This document shows positions 31,232 through 41,788 of a stretch of DNA of 64,000 nucleotides, one piece after another. The stretch is from Elgaria multicarinata webbii (lineage: Eukaryota; Chordata; Lepidosauria; Squamata; Anguidae). Below the pieces are notes generated by a model. It had not been told where the DNA came from. It did no database searches and saw only the letters and a list, made by a program, of their open reading frames with translations. The translations under genes were made by a program, and so were the position numbers. The number at the start of each line of letters is the position of its first letter. The stretch's first letter is position 1. The stretch lies in NCBI RefSeq assembly GCF_023053635.1, contig NC_086178.1, forward strand, positions 91,806,226 to 91,870,225, written 5' to 3'.

Positions 31232-31420
31232 GTGGAGCCATAGCTCAATAGTGGAGAACCTGCTTGGCATGCAGAAAGCCTCGGGTTCAATCCCCAGTAT
31301 CTCCAGGTAGGGCTGGTAAATCTCCTGCCTGAAACCCTGGAGAGCCACTGCCAGTCAGTGTTGACAATACTGGGCTAGATGGACCAGGGGTCTGACTGAG
31401 TACAAAGCAGCTTCCTCTGT
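31232..31420 (+). repeat. tRNA-derived SINE, copy 2 (best preserved)
   Basis: Box A-like TAGCTCAATAGTGGAGAAC and box B-like GGGTTCAATCCCC are well kept. The body reads CTCCTGCCTGAAACCCTGG and GCCACTGCCAGTCAGTGTTG, and the tail GGGCTAGATGGACCAGGGGT then GCAGCTTCCTCTGT. The tail resembles the 3' end of the B-type repeat at 13,885-14,105. Confidence 0.8.
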
Positions 31421-31577
31421 AGGGGGCCTGAGGTTATTTTAAGCCTGGTCCTTGGAGCAAGTAGCCACAGCCTACAGAGCCTTTAGAGATGGCCCTCTCT
31501 TCTTCTCCTCGGCCAGCTGGCCAGCTCTATAGTGCTCTCTCTCGCTCTCAGATATGTATATTTATATAGTTTGTGTG

Positions 31578-31673
31578 TATGGTAAAATCCAACTAAGTCT
31601 TATGTAAATGAGTGGGACTTAAGTATTCATTTCAGTGGGTCTACTCTCAAGACTAAAGTTGGATTTTACCATA
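31578..31673. mobile_element. Short foldback element with perfect 17-bp arms
   Basis: TATGGTAAAATCCAACT (31,578-31,594) and AGTTGGATTTTACCATA (31,657-31,673) are exact reverse complements. The centre (AGTGGGACTTAAG, TTCAGTGGGTCTACTCT) is R-like. It is 96 bp in all. This may be a young R derivative or a related family. Confidence 0.65.
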
Positions 31674-31939
31674 GGATCCCAGTGTGTGGTGTTACTTGGA
31701 TCCTAAATGGGGGGAAAGTCTCTATCAATACTAGAGATCCTAGGGTGGCCTTTTACAGAGGACAGTCCTCTATTTGAAGGATGATCCAGTTCAAGCTTGG
31801 TTTAAAGGTAAAGAACCATCTGCAGGGAGAGCTGCAGGGGCCTTGAAGTTGCCAGTCTTCAGGCAGCACCTGGACAGCAGGTTGAGCAGCAATCACCTGG
31901 TCACAAAGGGCTCTGTCCTTTTTCTGTGTATATAGCAGA

Positions 31940-32057
31940 GCGGCCTTTCCCAACCTGTTTCTCTTCAGATGCATTGGACTGCAACCCATAGTGGCTGGGA
32001 ATGATGAGAGTTGCAGTTCAACACATCTGCAGGGTACCAGGTTGGTGAAAAGCTGAG
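31940..32057. repeat. P-type palindromic repeat
   Basis: CTTTCCCAACCTGTTTCTCT at the left and ACATCTGCAGGGTACCAGGT at the right, with GACTGCAACCCATAGTGGCT in the centre. Confidence 0.7.
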
Positions 32058-33162
32058 AGAGAGAGATTTGAGAAATTCTCTCTCGCTTCCCCCCCCACCC
32101 ACCCCCAATTGAAAAGCTGGAAAGACCATGGTCTTGAAAGGCAGCCAAGACATATAAGAAATAAATGAAAGACTTCTCCAAACTCTTGTCTGTTTCCTTC
32201 CCTTCCCCCTCAGTTTTCTGATCGTACCTCTCTTGTCTGGGTTGGTGAAGTTCTCCTGAAGAACTACCCCAACTGCTCTCTTGCAGACATCTCTAGAGAA
32301 CATCCTTATAGAGATGCCGTAGTCCTGTTCACCCCTCCAAGGAGAGGTTGAATATGGCTCTCATCCAGTTGCTGTCCACACTGAATGTATATATGGCAAG
32401 TGCTTCAAACCGTAGATGGACTTCAGCCCTATTTATTTAATGAGGATTTAAGTGTCTAACTCCATTTCTCTGGATTAAAGCCTTGATTGTGTTTCATCCT
32501 CCCAGCGATGTTGTGAGGTGGGCCGTTTGGGCCTCCCAAATTCAACTGCAGACACTTCTCCTTTATACTGTCCCAATTCCCTCCCCCCCTTTTTTAAAAA
32601 TAAAAACCAAATTCCTAAATTATGTTCTGAATGTAAAACATTACTCATGGCATTTCTATGTTGCTTGTAATGAAAGTTCTTTAGCAAAGCTAAAGGAAGC
32701 TGAAAGCATTCGAAGGCTGGGAAAAGGGACTCAGCTCTCCTTTTTACATAGAGAATATTTTCATTATTCTATATGGCATGGTACAAAGAGCAGCTGTTAA
32801 TGTTTTTTTACCTTGCAACATTTTTAGTAGAAAGGTTGTAGAATAACGCATGTATCTTTTTTATTATTATTATTCTTTGTTCCCTGTTGCTTTAAGTTTG
32901 CAAAAGTCCCCTCAAAGTCACTATGGAGTAGATCTGGTTGACAGAAAGTAAGGTAAAGCAACATTAAACATGATACCAGAAAATAGTATGTCCATGTAAG
33001 AAGTGTTTTATTGAAGGTTTGGGGTCTTCCTCTGTGCATAAGAGGCTGTGAAAGAGTGGAATACTATTTGTGGACAATTCTAAAAAGGAATGACTTTGGA
33101 AGTTCATAAACTTGCAAAAAATCAGTAAAACTTTCAAAGAGAAAAAAAGAGAAAGTTAATAC
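32058..33162. other. No exon or recognised repeat
   Basis: About 1.1 kb, AT-rich, with C- and T-runs at 32,090-32,105 and 32,580-32,600. No supported exon. Confidence 0.35.
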
Positions 33163-33381
33163 CAGGGGAGGCAGGTGGCTCCAGTTTCAGTGGAGTGGAG
33201 GTTCCATTCTAGGATTTAGTTACAACCAGCCAGAAATCTAAAGGGGCTACTCAAGGTGCTGGACCCATTTGTGGATAGGGTTTAGCACCTTGGATAGCTC
33301 CTTTAGATTTCTGGTTGGTTGTAACTAAAACCTGGAATGGAATCTTTGCCCCACCAAAACTGGAGCAAGTAGCCTCCCCTG
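33163..33381. mobile_element. hAT MITE, GTGGAGGCTGG family, exact duplication
   Basis: CAGGGGAGGCAGGTGGCTCC and GTAGCCTCCCCTG are the inverted ends. The exact 8-bp target duplication GTTAATAC flanks them (33,155-33,162, 33,382-33,389). The arms continue inward (AACCAGCCAGAAATCTAAAG against CTTTAGATTTCTGGTTGGTT), giving an almost complete 219-bp foldback. There is no coding frame. Confidence 0.92.
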
Positions 33382-33858
33382 GTTAATACTATGATTTCCT
33401 TCGTCCGCACAGGGTTTTCTCATGTAAAAGGCTGTCACCTTTTCCCTACCACAGGTCCTATGCATTTAGCAGTTGTTAGACAAGCAAAAAATGCAACAGG
33501 TGTGTTTCCTGTACTATAGAGACATAGTGATGGAGTAAGCTGCACCTCTTGGATTTTGGGCATGTCATACAGCTATTGCAGATGGAGGATCTGTGTCAAT
33601 GGTGGAACCTTCTGTTGGTTTCAAATATGCCCTTTGAAAGGTATAAGGGACAGCCAGGAGCAAGAACATCAGGAAGGGCAAGAAAGGAAAACTCATCTAG
33701 GCTGCTGTTCAAAGAACTGAAACGCTTTAACTCTGTACCATATGTAGGTTCTTTATTAATACTTTGAAAACGAACTGTGGATATTCTTCATCTCTCTGTG
33801 TATAGTTAAGAGCTTGTCTTTCCCGAGGGGTGATGTTGCAATATGCACCCTTTTTTTC

Positions 33859-33900
33859 CCCTTCCTTCCTTCCTTCCTTCCTTCCTTCCTTCCTTTCTTT
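33859..33900. repeat. (TTCC)n microsatellite
   Basis: About nine tetranucleotide units, slightly imperfect at the end. Confidence 0.9.
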
Positions 33901-34003
33901 TGCAGTTACAGGACATTTTAGGGCTGGATTTGGGGACAGCAAGATCGAAAGCATTTAAAAGAGTATGGAGGGATAAGTCATTGCAGTGAGTTCAGCAGCA
34001 AAT

Positions 34004-34066
34004 ATTGTTAAGGGCCCTAATTGTTAAGGGCCCTAATTGTTAAGGGCTCTATTGTTAAGAGCTCTA
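34004..34066. repeat. Four-unit tandem repeat, 15-16 bp unit
   Basis: ATTGTTAAGGGCCCTA is present twice exactly (34,004-34,035), followed by two diverged units with GGGCTCT and GAGCTCT. Each unit holds the palindrome GGGCCC or a relic of it. Confidence 0.85.
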
Positions 34067-34119
34067 TGTTTCTGCCAGTTTGGCATGGCCAGTAGTAAGA
34101 AGGGCTGAAGAGGTGACGA

Positions 34120-34197
34120 ATTGCCCATGCTGGCTGGGGAATGCTGGGAGTTGTAGGACTTTTTTCCATCTAAAGATGCATAGGATTGCACCCCTTA
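34120..34197. repeat. Q-type repeat, right part
   Basis: GCCCATGCTGGCTGGGGAAT, GCTGGGAGTTGTAGGACTTT and AAAGATGCATAGGATTGCAC define the right arm of the Q family. Confidence 0.75.
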
Positions 34198-34341
34198 ATC
34201 TATCCACAACTGTATTGCTTTCTTTTACCCACCTAGTGCTGGCCCACAGTCCAACAATATGAGCGTTCGGATAACCAATGGGTTCAAAGGAGAGTGCTGA
34301 TTTTTAAAGGCCCACCTTCCAACTAAGTGGGCAGAATTGTA

Positions 34342-34518
34342 GGGAAGGAGCTATAGCTCTGTAGTAACGCGTATGCTTTGCATGCAGAAGGTCCCGGGTT
34401 TGATACTCGGCAAGTCTAGTTAGAAGGATCAGGTCACAGGTGATGAGAAAAACTTCTCTTTGACTGAGACGCTGGAGAGACTCTAACAATGAGAGTAGAC
34501 GATATTGGGCTACATCAG
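34342..34518 (+). repeat. tRNA-derived SINE, copy 3
   Basis: ATAGCTCTGTAGTAACGC, GCATGCAGAAGGTCCCGGG and TTTGATACTCGG give diverged A and B boxes. The body AGACGCTGGAGAGACTC and the tail GATATTGGGCTACATCAG follow. Confidence 0.7.
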
Positions 34519-34645
34519 CCTTCTCCACCCCAGTTCACTCCAGTTTTTTTGGGTTACAATTCCCAGCATTCCTGACTTTTGGGCATGCTGGCTGGAGGAT
34601 GCTGGGAGCTGTAGTCCAAGACATCCGTAGGGCGCCAGGTTGAGG
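34519..34645. repeat. P-type palindromic repeat
   Basis: CAGCCTTCTCCACCCCAG at the left and GGGCGCCAGGTTGAGGCTAG at the right, with GGGTTACAATTCCCAGCATT and its mirror between. It begins directly at the end of the SINE. Confidence 0.75.
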
Positions 34646-36689
34646 CTAGTTGCTTTAAAGGAGCATGCAGGACTCGGAGTTATGATCTGGGAACCTGTGT
34701 TTTATTTTTATTTGGCTGGGGAAGGAAGGGCGCTTTTCTCTCTTAAAACTTCTCAAAGCAACATAAAAATTCATAAACTAATAAAGCATCAAACAAATTG
34801 TAAAGGCAAACCAGACCGCATAAGAAAGTTTGGACATCATCGTCAAAGGTCTCCACACAGTCGGCCACAACCTTATGAGCAAACAGCTGGCATCCTGTGC
34901 GGTGTGAGCTTCCCTACCCCCTGCACCAAGATTCAAACTTGCAAACTCCGAGGATGGAGTCAAGTAGTTTAATCCCTGGGCTACTTTTGCTCACTTTAAT
35001 AGTAGACTTTATATTATTGACTACACACCGTGCTTTAACTTTTGGACATCTCAGCTTGGAGGATCCTAGGTTTTGCCTTGCTGATATTGTGGCAGGATGT
35101 TGTTTGGAGTATTTCCAGTTCCCCCCCCCTCCAAATTTCTTTCCCCAAGCCTTCTCATCTCTACTCCTGCCTGAGTTGAGCCCCTTGCCATCCTGCTTAT
35201 TTGATTCCATGTTTAGTTTCATGGCATGTTTTGTTTCGAATGAGGAGTGGCACATGAAGCTCCGTACAAGGATCGCAACCTCCCTTGGGTATCTTTGCCT
35301 TCTCTTGTTCTCCCCTCCCCGCCCTGGCAACGCCATGTGGTCTGCCTCGGCAGCTGTGAAAATCTGGGATGGGATGCTATGAACGTGACTCTCACCCTCT
35401 CGCCAGCAGGCATGGGGACCTGTGATTGCTGATTGCGAGGGAGTCTGCTTGTTTGTATTCGGTGAACATATGGGCTTGCGCAATGTGTTTAAAAATAAAA
35501 ATATGGGGGGGGGGAGAAGGCATGCCTGTGTTTATCCTGCTTGAAAGAGGAGGAATCTCAGGGGGGCCTTGGGTTGAAATAGCAGCAACAGTGGTTTGTA
35601 TGTGTGACTTCAGCGCTGTGTGAAAATACAATGCTCTGCTTTCTTTCTCTTCAGTGACACATGATGTTCAAACCTACAATTCCATCTTGCAAGGCAGGGC
35701 AAGGAGCAGCCTCTGGGCAAGAAGCTGGGAAAAGACCCTGCCATATGTCTATTAAATGAGCTCTTACCAGCTTTGTTAACAACGAGTTTGCAATGGGAAC
35801 TCCTTGTTGCATTCTAGATTCATTTCGGGTGAATCCTAGAGACGGATGCCTCTCCCATCCGTGCTGCTCTCCTTTTACTGTACTGTAAGGCAAAGGAAAC
35901 CAGAATGACCTGTTCTTCAGTTTGGTCAGAAACTGCCCAAGCATTAAAAAAAAAAAAGTGCTTCTTGTGCACTGGTATTTCTTGCTTCAGGGAATGTGCT
36001 CTCTTTCTGGAAATCATCATCATAAAGGAGAACAGGTTCTGCTTGTCTTCGTACACCACCAGCTGTAGATATTTTGGAGGCAGTGCCAGCTTGACTGCAC
36101 ACATACCTCAACTGATTTGGGGAACGGGATACAGTATTTGGGATGCTAATGGAACAGCATGGGATTAAACATGTGTGGCCCAGGATGTTTTGCTGGCATT
36201 GCAAGGAGAGTGGTGCAAAAATCTCTGCACATTCCTATTTTGGAAGGTTCTGTATCTGAGATGCCCACACCTCTTTTACCAACCTCAAGACTGCTATTTT
36301 CGTGATCTGCTAGTACTTATAATTCATATAGGATTTCTAATTTGTTGAACAATTTACAAAACTTTTAGTGTGTCCCCCTCTGCGCAAACCTGGGAGGTAA
36401 ATCGCTTCTGCTCCTATATTACGAGCTGAGAACCAAGGATGTTGGTTGGTGACTTGCAACCATATGATGAACAAATGGCTGAGGTTTCACTTGAATAGAT
36501 TTTGCTGTCTTTTTATGGGCTGTAATGAAGTTTCTCATTCTTTGTTGATATGCATTGGAAGGGTGGGAAAATCCACCTTTAATCAGCCTTTTGAGAGCCT
36601 TGATGCACAAATACTAAAAAGCTACTTGTCCATATTAAACACTGGTTTAGATGTTGTATTCACCATGAAAATTGGCATCTCTTGGTTGT
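34646..36689. other. No exon or recognised repeat
   Basis: About 2 kb. A 189-codon minus-strand frame (34,914-35,483) and overlapping plus-strand frames of up to 161 codons exist, but none shows splice sites or a recognisable domain. G-run at 35,506-35,515, A-run at 35,945-35,956. Confidence 0.35.
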
Positions 36690-37243
36690 AGTTCAGGATT
36701 CTCCAACCTGGATTCCTCTGGATGTTTTGGACTACAGCATTCTTTACTGACCTACTCCTGAAAAAGCAGCCAGAGGCTTAATAGGAATAATTAAATATTA
36801 GCCCATGAGAAGTCTGGGATGCTAATGGATGCTTCCCTGATCTTTGAGCTGGGAAGTCCCAGCTGGCTTACCTTTTGTGTTGGGACAATACTTTATGAAG
36901 CCACTAGCTTAACAGTGGTTTGTGGTAGGAGTTTAAAATTTATTTATGCACATATTTGTAGGCTGCCTTTTAGGATGTAGCCCTCAAAAGATGCCTTACA
37001 GAGTAGTGATGGCAATGATAATAATACATAAATGTTCAGAATAGATTTTTGGGATTGGATTACTTATAGGCACGGTAGTTCGTACTGAACATCAAAGTCC
37101 AGATCAGCTTTCTCGAACCTGGCATCCTCCAGATGTGGTAGATTAATTCCCATCACTCCTCCCGCCAGCCACTGGCCATGCTGGATACTGAGTACTATTG
37201 CCCAACACATCTGGAGGATCCCAGGTCCAGGAAGGCTGCCCCA
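36690..37243. repeat. P-type half and a full P-type repeat
   Basis: A half copy lies at 36,697-36,745 (CTCCAACCTGGATTCCTCTG). A complete copy lies at about 37,110-37,230, with CAGCTTTCTCGAACCTGGCA and CATCTGGAGGATCCCAGGTC as arms. The 8 bases before and after it (GTCCAGAT, CCCCAGAT) agree at six positions, which would fit an aged hAT-type duplication. A LINE-tail-like piece is at 36,940-37,030. Confidence 0.6.
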
Positions 37244-38710
37244 GATGATGATTTTACATTCAGTTATATAAATCTGCAGGTTTTGTTCTGAACCTGATAC
37301 GTGAGTTATTGCTGAATCTTTTTTAGGATGTGTGTGTGTGGGGGTAAAAAACGGTGGCAGAAGAACAGATGGGGTAAGTGATGGATTTTATAAGTTGCAT
37401 TGGTAGAAGATAATTACTAGATTTGGTGAACACTTCAAGGGCACAGTCTCTCTTCTCCCTAGCCTTGCAGATTTGATTCACCGGACGGCTGCTAGAAGGA
37501 CTAGAAACATGGTTTAAAGTGGGGAGGGGAACTGAGATTGATTGATTTTTTGAAAAATAAGTAGCCCTGCTCATAGGCAAGAGAGAAGGTCCACTCTGCT
37601 AATGTTTGGGTTCCACAACTTGCTGGAAGTCTGTCTGGGGAGCTGGCAGGAAGCCGCGAGTGCCGCTGCGCTGATGGAGAGGGCTGTACGCAAGTCTGCG
37701 AGGAGTTCATTACAGCAGATGTTAGTGCCATAAAGCCACAGGTTCCTGCTGCTTCTTATTCACTTATATCCTTTAGGCTTTAGCAATGCTAATGTTAGTG
37801 AAAACATTTGCTGAAGTGGAGACATAAATCACAGCCCTCTTTCCCTCTCTGACTTCCCCCACATGCCTGGTCTGTCTTCTCTTATCTTTCACTTTTGTTT
37901 GCCTGTTTTCTTCACTCCTACAAAACAGCATTTGGGAGTCACTGACAACTCAGCGCATCTCTCTCTCTCTCTCTTCTCCTCCTTGTAACAAAAAGGCCTT
38001 ATTAGCATTTCTTTAGCAATGTGGATTTAATTCAGTGATGATGAGCACACAGCTAGTTTGTTATAGTCCTCAGTGCTTTTCTGCCTCTTGACACTTACTG
38101 ACCTGTCTTCCCAAGCAGACTCTCTGGGTCACCCCACACGTAATCATACCCTTGTTTGCTTCCCCCTACCCCCTTTCTTCAATCCAGTGATGCAATCTGC
38201 ATGCTATGGAGTGGTGGGGAATGGAAACGGTTGCCATCCATGCTGCTGGTTGCTCCAGTTCCTTTCAGTTGCGCTCCCACTGGAAACCACATAGATCCCC
38301 TTGAAATTGCAGGAGGGCGCAAAGCAGGAATTGCCCATCAAGCAGGGCAGTTGTCCAAGGGACTGTGTCTATGGTTACATTTTCTAGTATAGATCAGAAT
38401 CCCCGTTTTCACCTACTGGTAGGGAGCTGTGACTTTTGGGAGGCCTAATAAAGGTATTTATACTAATTTTGGTTATGGCCGACACAGCTACGTTTGCTTT
38501 TTGTCCATCTCTTTACCAACTCCGTGGTGGTTACAGCAGTAGGGGGTTAAAGGGTGGGTGTTACAGAACAATCAGGCTGCATCAGTTGATCCTTAGAATG
38601 AATCCTTAGGACACAAACAAAAAGTAAAAGCTAATGCATCCTCAATGCTGTTTTAATATTAAAATCTACAAAATTGTATAAATATCAAACACAAGTGTAT
38701 AAATATCAAA
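37244..38710. other. No exon or recognised repeat
   Basis: About 1.5 kb of unassigned intronic sequence. (CT)n lies at about 37,961-37,973. Confidence 0.35.
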
Positions 38711-38752
38711 CACCCTTAAACAAGGAAAAAACATTTTCCTTGTTTAAGGGTG
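38711..38752. repeat. Perfect 19-bp-stem hairpin
   Basis: CACCCTTAAACAAGGAAAA (38,711-38,729) and TTTTCCTTGTTTAAGGGTG (38,734-38,752) are exact reverse complements with a 4-nt loop AACA. It is preceded by a two-unit duplication of GTATAAATATCAAACAC (about 38,675-38,712). No other copy is visible in the window, so it is not one of the listed MITE families. Confidence 0.9.
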
Positions 38753-38791
38753 GGTATTAATTCTTACGGAGGAAAGAATGTGACTGTATAG

Positions 38792-38910
38792 ACCAGGAGT
38801 AGGCAGAAAGTAGCTCTCCATATGTTTTGGACTTCAACTCCTAGCATCCTGGACCATCGGCCAAGCTGGCAGTTGAAGTCGAAAACATATGGAGATTTAC
38901 CTTCTGCCTT
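38792..38910. repeat. P-type palindromic repeat
   Basis: GCTCTCCATATGTTTTGGAC and GTCGAAAACATATGGAGA are mirrored arms around CTGGACCATCGGCCAAGCTG. Confidence 0.75.
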
Positions 38911-39439
38911 GGTACAGACAATCCACTGGACAGCAACTGCTGCTTGTCCTTCCTATTAGGGTCCAAAAGGTCTTGAGCAAATTTTATACCTATCCTGTTC
39001 CTCTCCATGAAATGTTTCCACATTTTCACCTGCAAGCGCCTTATTCCCATTCACAGATGGGGAAGGGATTTCTCTCTCACTCCCAGGAAAAGATGGCATA
39101 CTAGACGGCCATTCCCAGCTGTGAAAAAGAGGTGCAATTACAATTAGAGTAACCACAGCATGCTGAGAAAATCAGAGGCCAAGCAATTCCATGGAAGCAG
39201 AAGCAGAGACGACGACGCTTGCCACACACACGCAACACCACTCCCTTGTAACCCTTGTTCATGATCCCTGCTAGAAGAAGCAGGATATTATTTTCTCCCC
39301 CAGGCAAATATTTCATCCCCTCACTAGGCGTCCAAGCAGCAGCCCCTTGTGTTTATTAAAAACTTGCTTTTCATAATGAGTCACCTATTGAGTTGAATAG
39401 AAGTATTCTGGTTTTCCTGCTCTGCAAAGAACTACCGTT

Positions 39440-39720
39440 GTGGGGCTGCCTTGACAGAGCCGGTTGGCCCCCGTTTTAGAAAACAAATGTCACTTTGGTG
39501 CTGCGGGGTGGCATCAGGCCCTCCCTCAGCTTCTGACGACCAATGGGAGGTCGCCTTTCACCCGGGGATGCCCCTGGCGCCGCGCCGGAGCAAGGACAGC
39601 TGTCGGAAGAACCATGCTGACCTCGCTCCGACAGGAAAAGTCGGGGCAAGTCCCCTACTTCTCCAATGTGCAATTTTGTCTCTTTGTCCCGCAGTGGCGG
39701 TAAATCGACAGCTGTGTCAT
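39440..39720. repeat. GC-rich unclassified repeat, probable DNA transposon
   Basis: A CpG-bearing, GC-rich island of about 280 bp in AT-rich intron: CTGACGACCAATGGGAGGTC, GGCGCCGCGCCGGAGCAAGG, CTCGCTCCGACAGGAAAAG and TTTGTCCCGCAGTGG. The style (ACAAATGTCACTTTGGTGC at one end and AATTTTGTCTCTTTGTCCC at the other) suggests imperfect inverted ends. I could not find a second copy or a target duplication. A GC-rich regulatory element is the alternative. Confidence 0.35.
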
Positions 39721-40024
39721 ATAAATGACGCAACACCAATTCACAGCCACCATGGGGCAAAGATGCCAAGATCTCCAGTATCTTTTATCTGTAACTAAAT
39801 TAGATTTAGTTCCGACCTTCTTTAGAGAGGTGTGACCCCAACAGTGGTAGGACATTTAAAAACAGGTTGTAAAAAGTGGCCTTGAAAACACCTTCCCCAT
39901 ATAACTATACCTCTTTGAACTATACTATTACTGACTATTTTATTTACTGTCCACAGTATGTTACGTTCTGATCTTTAATTATAAGTTTGCCTATTATCAG
40001 ACTTTACTGCATAATCTTAAATCA

Positions 40025-40130
40025 GACTTGCCCAGCCTGGTGCCCTCCAGAACCGCAGTTGCTCATACTCATTTAGGATGATGGGAGTTGTAGTTCAACG
40101 TATCTGGAAAGCCTCAGGCTGGCCTAAGAT
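40025..40130. repeat. P-type palindromic repeat
   Basis: CCAGCCTGGTGCCCTCCAG at the left; GATGGGAGTTGTAGTTCAAC and TCTGGAAAGCCTCAGGCTGG at the right. Confidence 0.75.
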
Positions 40131-40344
40131 TTGTAATATGCAGAACAGAACAGGCAACTCATAATCTGTTAAAGCAACATCTTTCACTGGGCTAATTTTT
40201 CTTTGGTGTAGGAGAACGCAAGCTTTCTAGTTAAATAGAAGAATCTCTTTATTAAGCAGAGGACTTCTGAGTTACTGCTTGCTCCAACGGAAGTTGGTCC
40301 CTTAAAATATTCTGACATCTATTCTATACATCATGGGAGTGACT
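40131..40344. other. No exon or recognised repeat
   Basis: About 210 bp of unassigned sequence. Confidence 0.3.
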
Positions 40345-40411
<67 letters not shown>

Positions 40412-40412
40412 A
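40345..40412. repeat. (CT)n(CA)n compound microsatellite
   Basis: About 35 bases of (CT) pass directly into about 30 bases of (CA). The polypurine/polypyrimidine half can form triplex DNA and the (CA) half is Z-prone. Confidence 0.9.
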
Positions 40413-40701
40413 CAAACACAATTTAATTAACTCTTGTCTCTGCTGGGGTTGGTGAGTTCTTTTTAGGTTGGTTCATGCTCTGAAGCCAATGTTTTTCAGC
40501 AAATGAGGTATTGATATTGAGGGAGCTTGAGAATGAATGTTCCCTTGGCCTCGTTACTTGACCTTGATTTCAGTTCATTTTGCCACTTTTAGGCCAAGCT
40601 ATTGCATTGATTTGATTGTTAATGAAAACCTGTATTTTGTGTCCCCAAAAAAGGTTGTTTTACCCTAAAGGCTTTTCTAGGTTCCATCATGATTAAACTG
40701 A

Positions 40702-40715
40702 CTCCCCTCTGCTGG
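40702..40715 (-). promoter_or_regulatory. CTCF-like core match
   Basis: On the minus strand CCAGCAGAGGGGAG agrees with the CTCF core at 13 of 14 positions. The mismatch is the C of the GGC triplet, a strongly preferred base. Confidence 0.2.
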
Positions 40716-40846
40716 CTGCCTAGGGATGGAGGAAACACACACACACACAGTCTCACACGCATACACTCACAGCAGTTTTGGCTAAAAGAGGAGAAAATGC
40801 TGAAGTAAGTGTAGGTAGATGGAATGGGGGAAAAGATCCCATTTGC

Positions 40847-41162
40847 TAGGGTGTCCATATGAAAAGGAGGACAGGGTTCCTATCTTTAACAGTTGCATAG
40901 AAAAGGGAATTTCAGCAGGTGTCATTTGTATATATGGAGAACCTGGTGAAATTTCCTCTTCATCACACCAGTTAAAGCTGCAGGTGCCCTGCCCTCTTTT
41001 AAATCTGGTCTCTAGTATAGCTCCTGCACCTTTAACTGTTGTGAGGAAGAGGGAATTTCACCAGGTTCTCCATATATAGAAATGACACCTGCTGAAATTC
41101 CCTTTTCTATGCAACTGTTAAAGATACAGGAGCCCTGTCCTCCTTTCCATATGGTCACCCTA
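40847..41162. mobile_element. hAT-type foldback MITE, TAGGGTGACC family, 316 bp
   Basis: TAGGGTGTCCATATGAAAAG and CATATGGTCACCCTA are flanked by the exact 8-bp duplication CCATTTGC (40,839-40,846, 41,163-41,170). It is nearly identical in layout to 10,987-11,306, including the centre CTCTTTTAAATCTGGTC, with a few small deletions. High similarity between distant copies suggests a recent burst. Confidence 0.92.
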
Positions 41163-41692
41163 CCATTTGCAGTATTTGTCTTTCAAGATTCAACACCACT
41201 GTCTAAGCAGCTGATCCCTTGTGGTTGTTACTGAGTTTTGTGAATGATCATACCTGCAATGAATTTGATGAGGTCCTGTTTTTCCATTGGCTGTGGATAA
41301 TTTAGCATTTCAATTAAGAGGGGAGCTGCAGTTCTTAATATGCAAGAGACACTTTTCAGGCATGGACATCCATGCTTGGAGTGCTGACTTGGCTTTTATT
41401 TATTTATTTATTTTCTTATTGGATCTCCTGTGCTTTGCCACAGCTGTTTTGAGTGGCAGAAATTCAGCAGGTGCAACTTTTCCTGGCGTAGAGACGCAGA
41501 TATGGAGAACGTGTCACCTGTTGAACACCTGCCTAGTCCAACTAGCAATCTGCTTAGTTATTTACATATGTCCAATATTGCAAGCTTGAATATGGTGGGG
41601 TCCGAAGCTGGCTAATAATGCCATTGTTTAATCTGTGAAAAGGTTGAGTCAGCCTTCTCTAATCGCCAAAAAATCACCCCAAAGAGTTTTCC
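41163..41692. other. No exon; (TTTA)n at 41,396-41,411
   Basis: Unassigned intronic sequence. Confidence 0.3.
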
Positions 41693-41788
41693 AGTGCAAT
41701 GCTATGCATGTCTTCCCAAATATAAATCCTATTGAGTTCAATGGGATTTATTTGCAGGTAGATGTGGATAGGATTGTAGTCTTAGATA
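41693..41788. repeat. R-type short palindromic repeat
   Basis: GTGCAATGCTATGCATGTCT, ATTGAGTTCAATGGGATTTA and GATGTGGATAGGATTGTAGT form the two arms and the centre. A well-preserved full copy. Confidence 0.75.

Noticed and set aside
3457-34518. Box A/box B matches at 3,470, 9,480, 31,240 and 34,350 as possible tRNA genes
   Set aside because: They sit in SINE bodies with dispersed relatives, and no closed acceptor stem is visible.
34914-35483. 189-codon minus-strand frame
   Set aside because: No splice sites, recognisable domain or codon pattern, and overlapping frames on the other strand are nearly as long.
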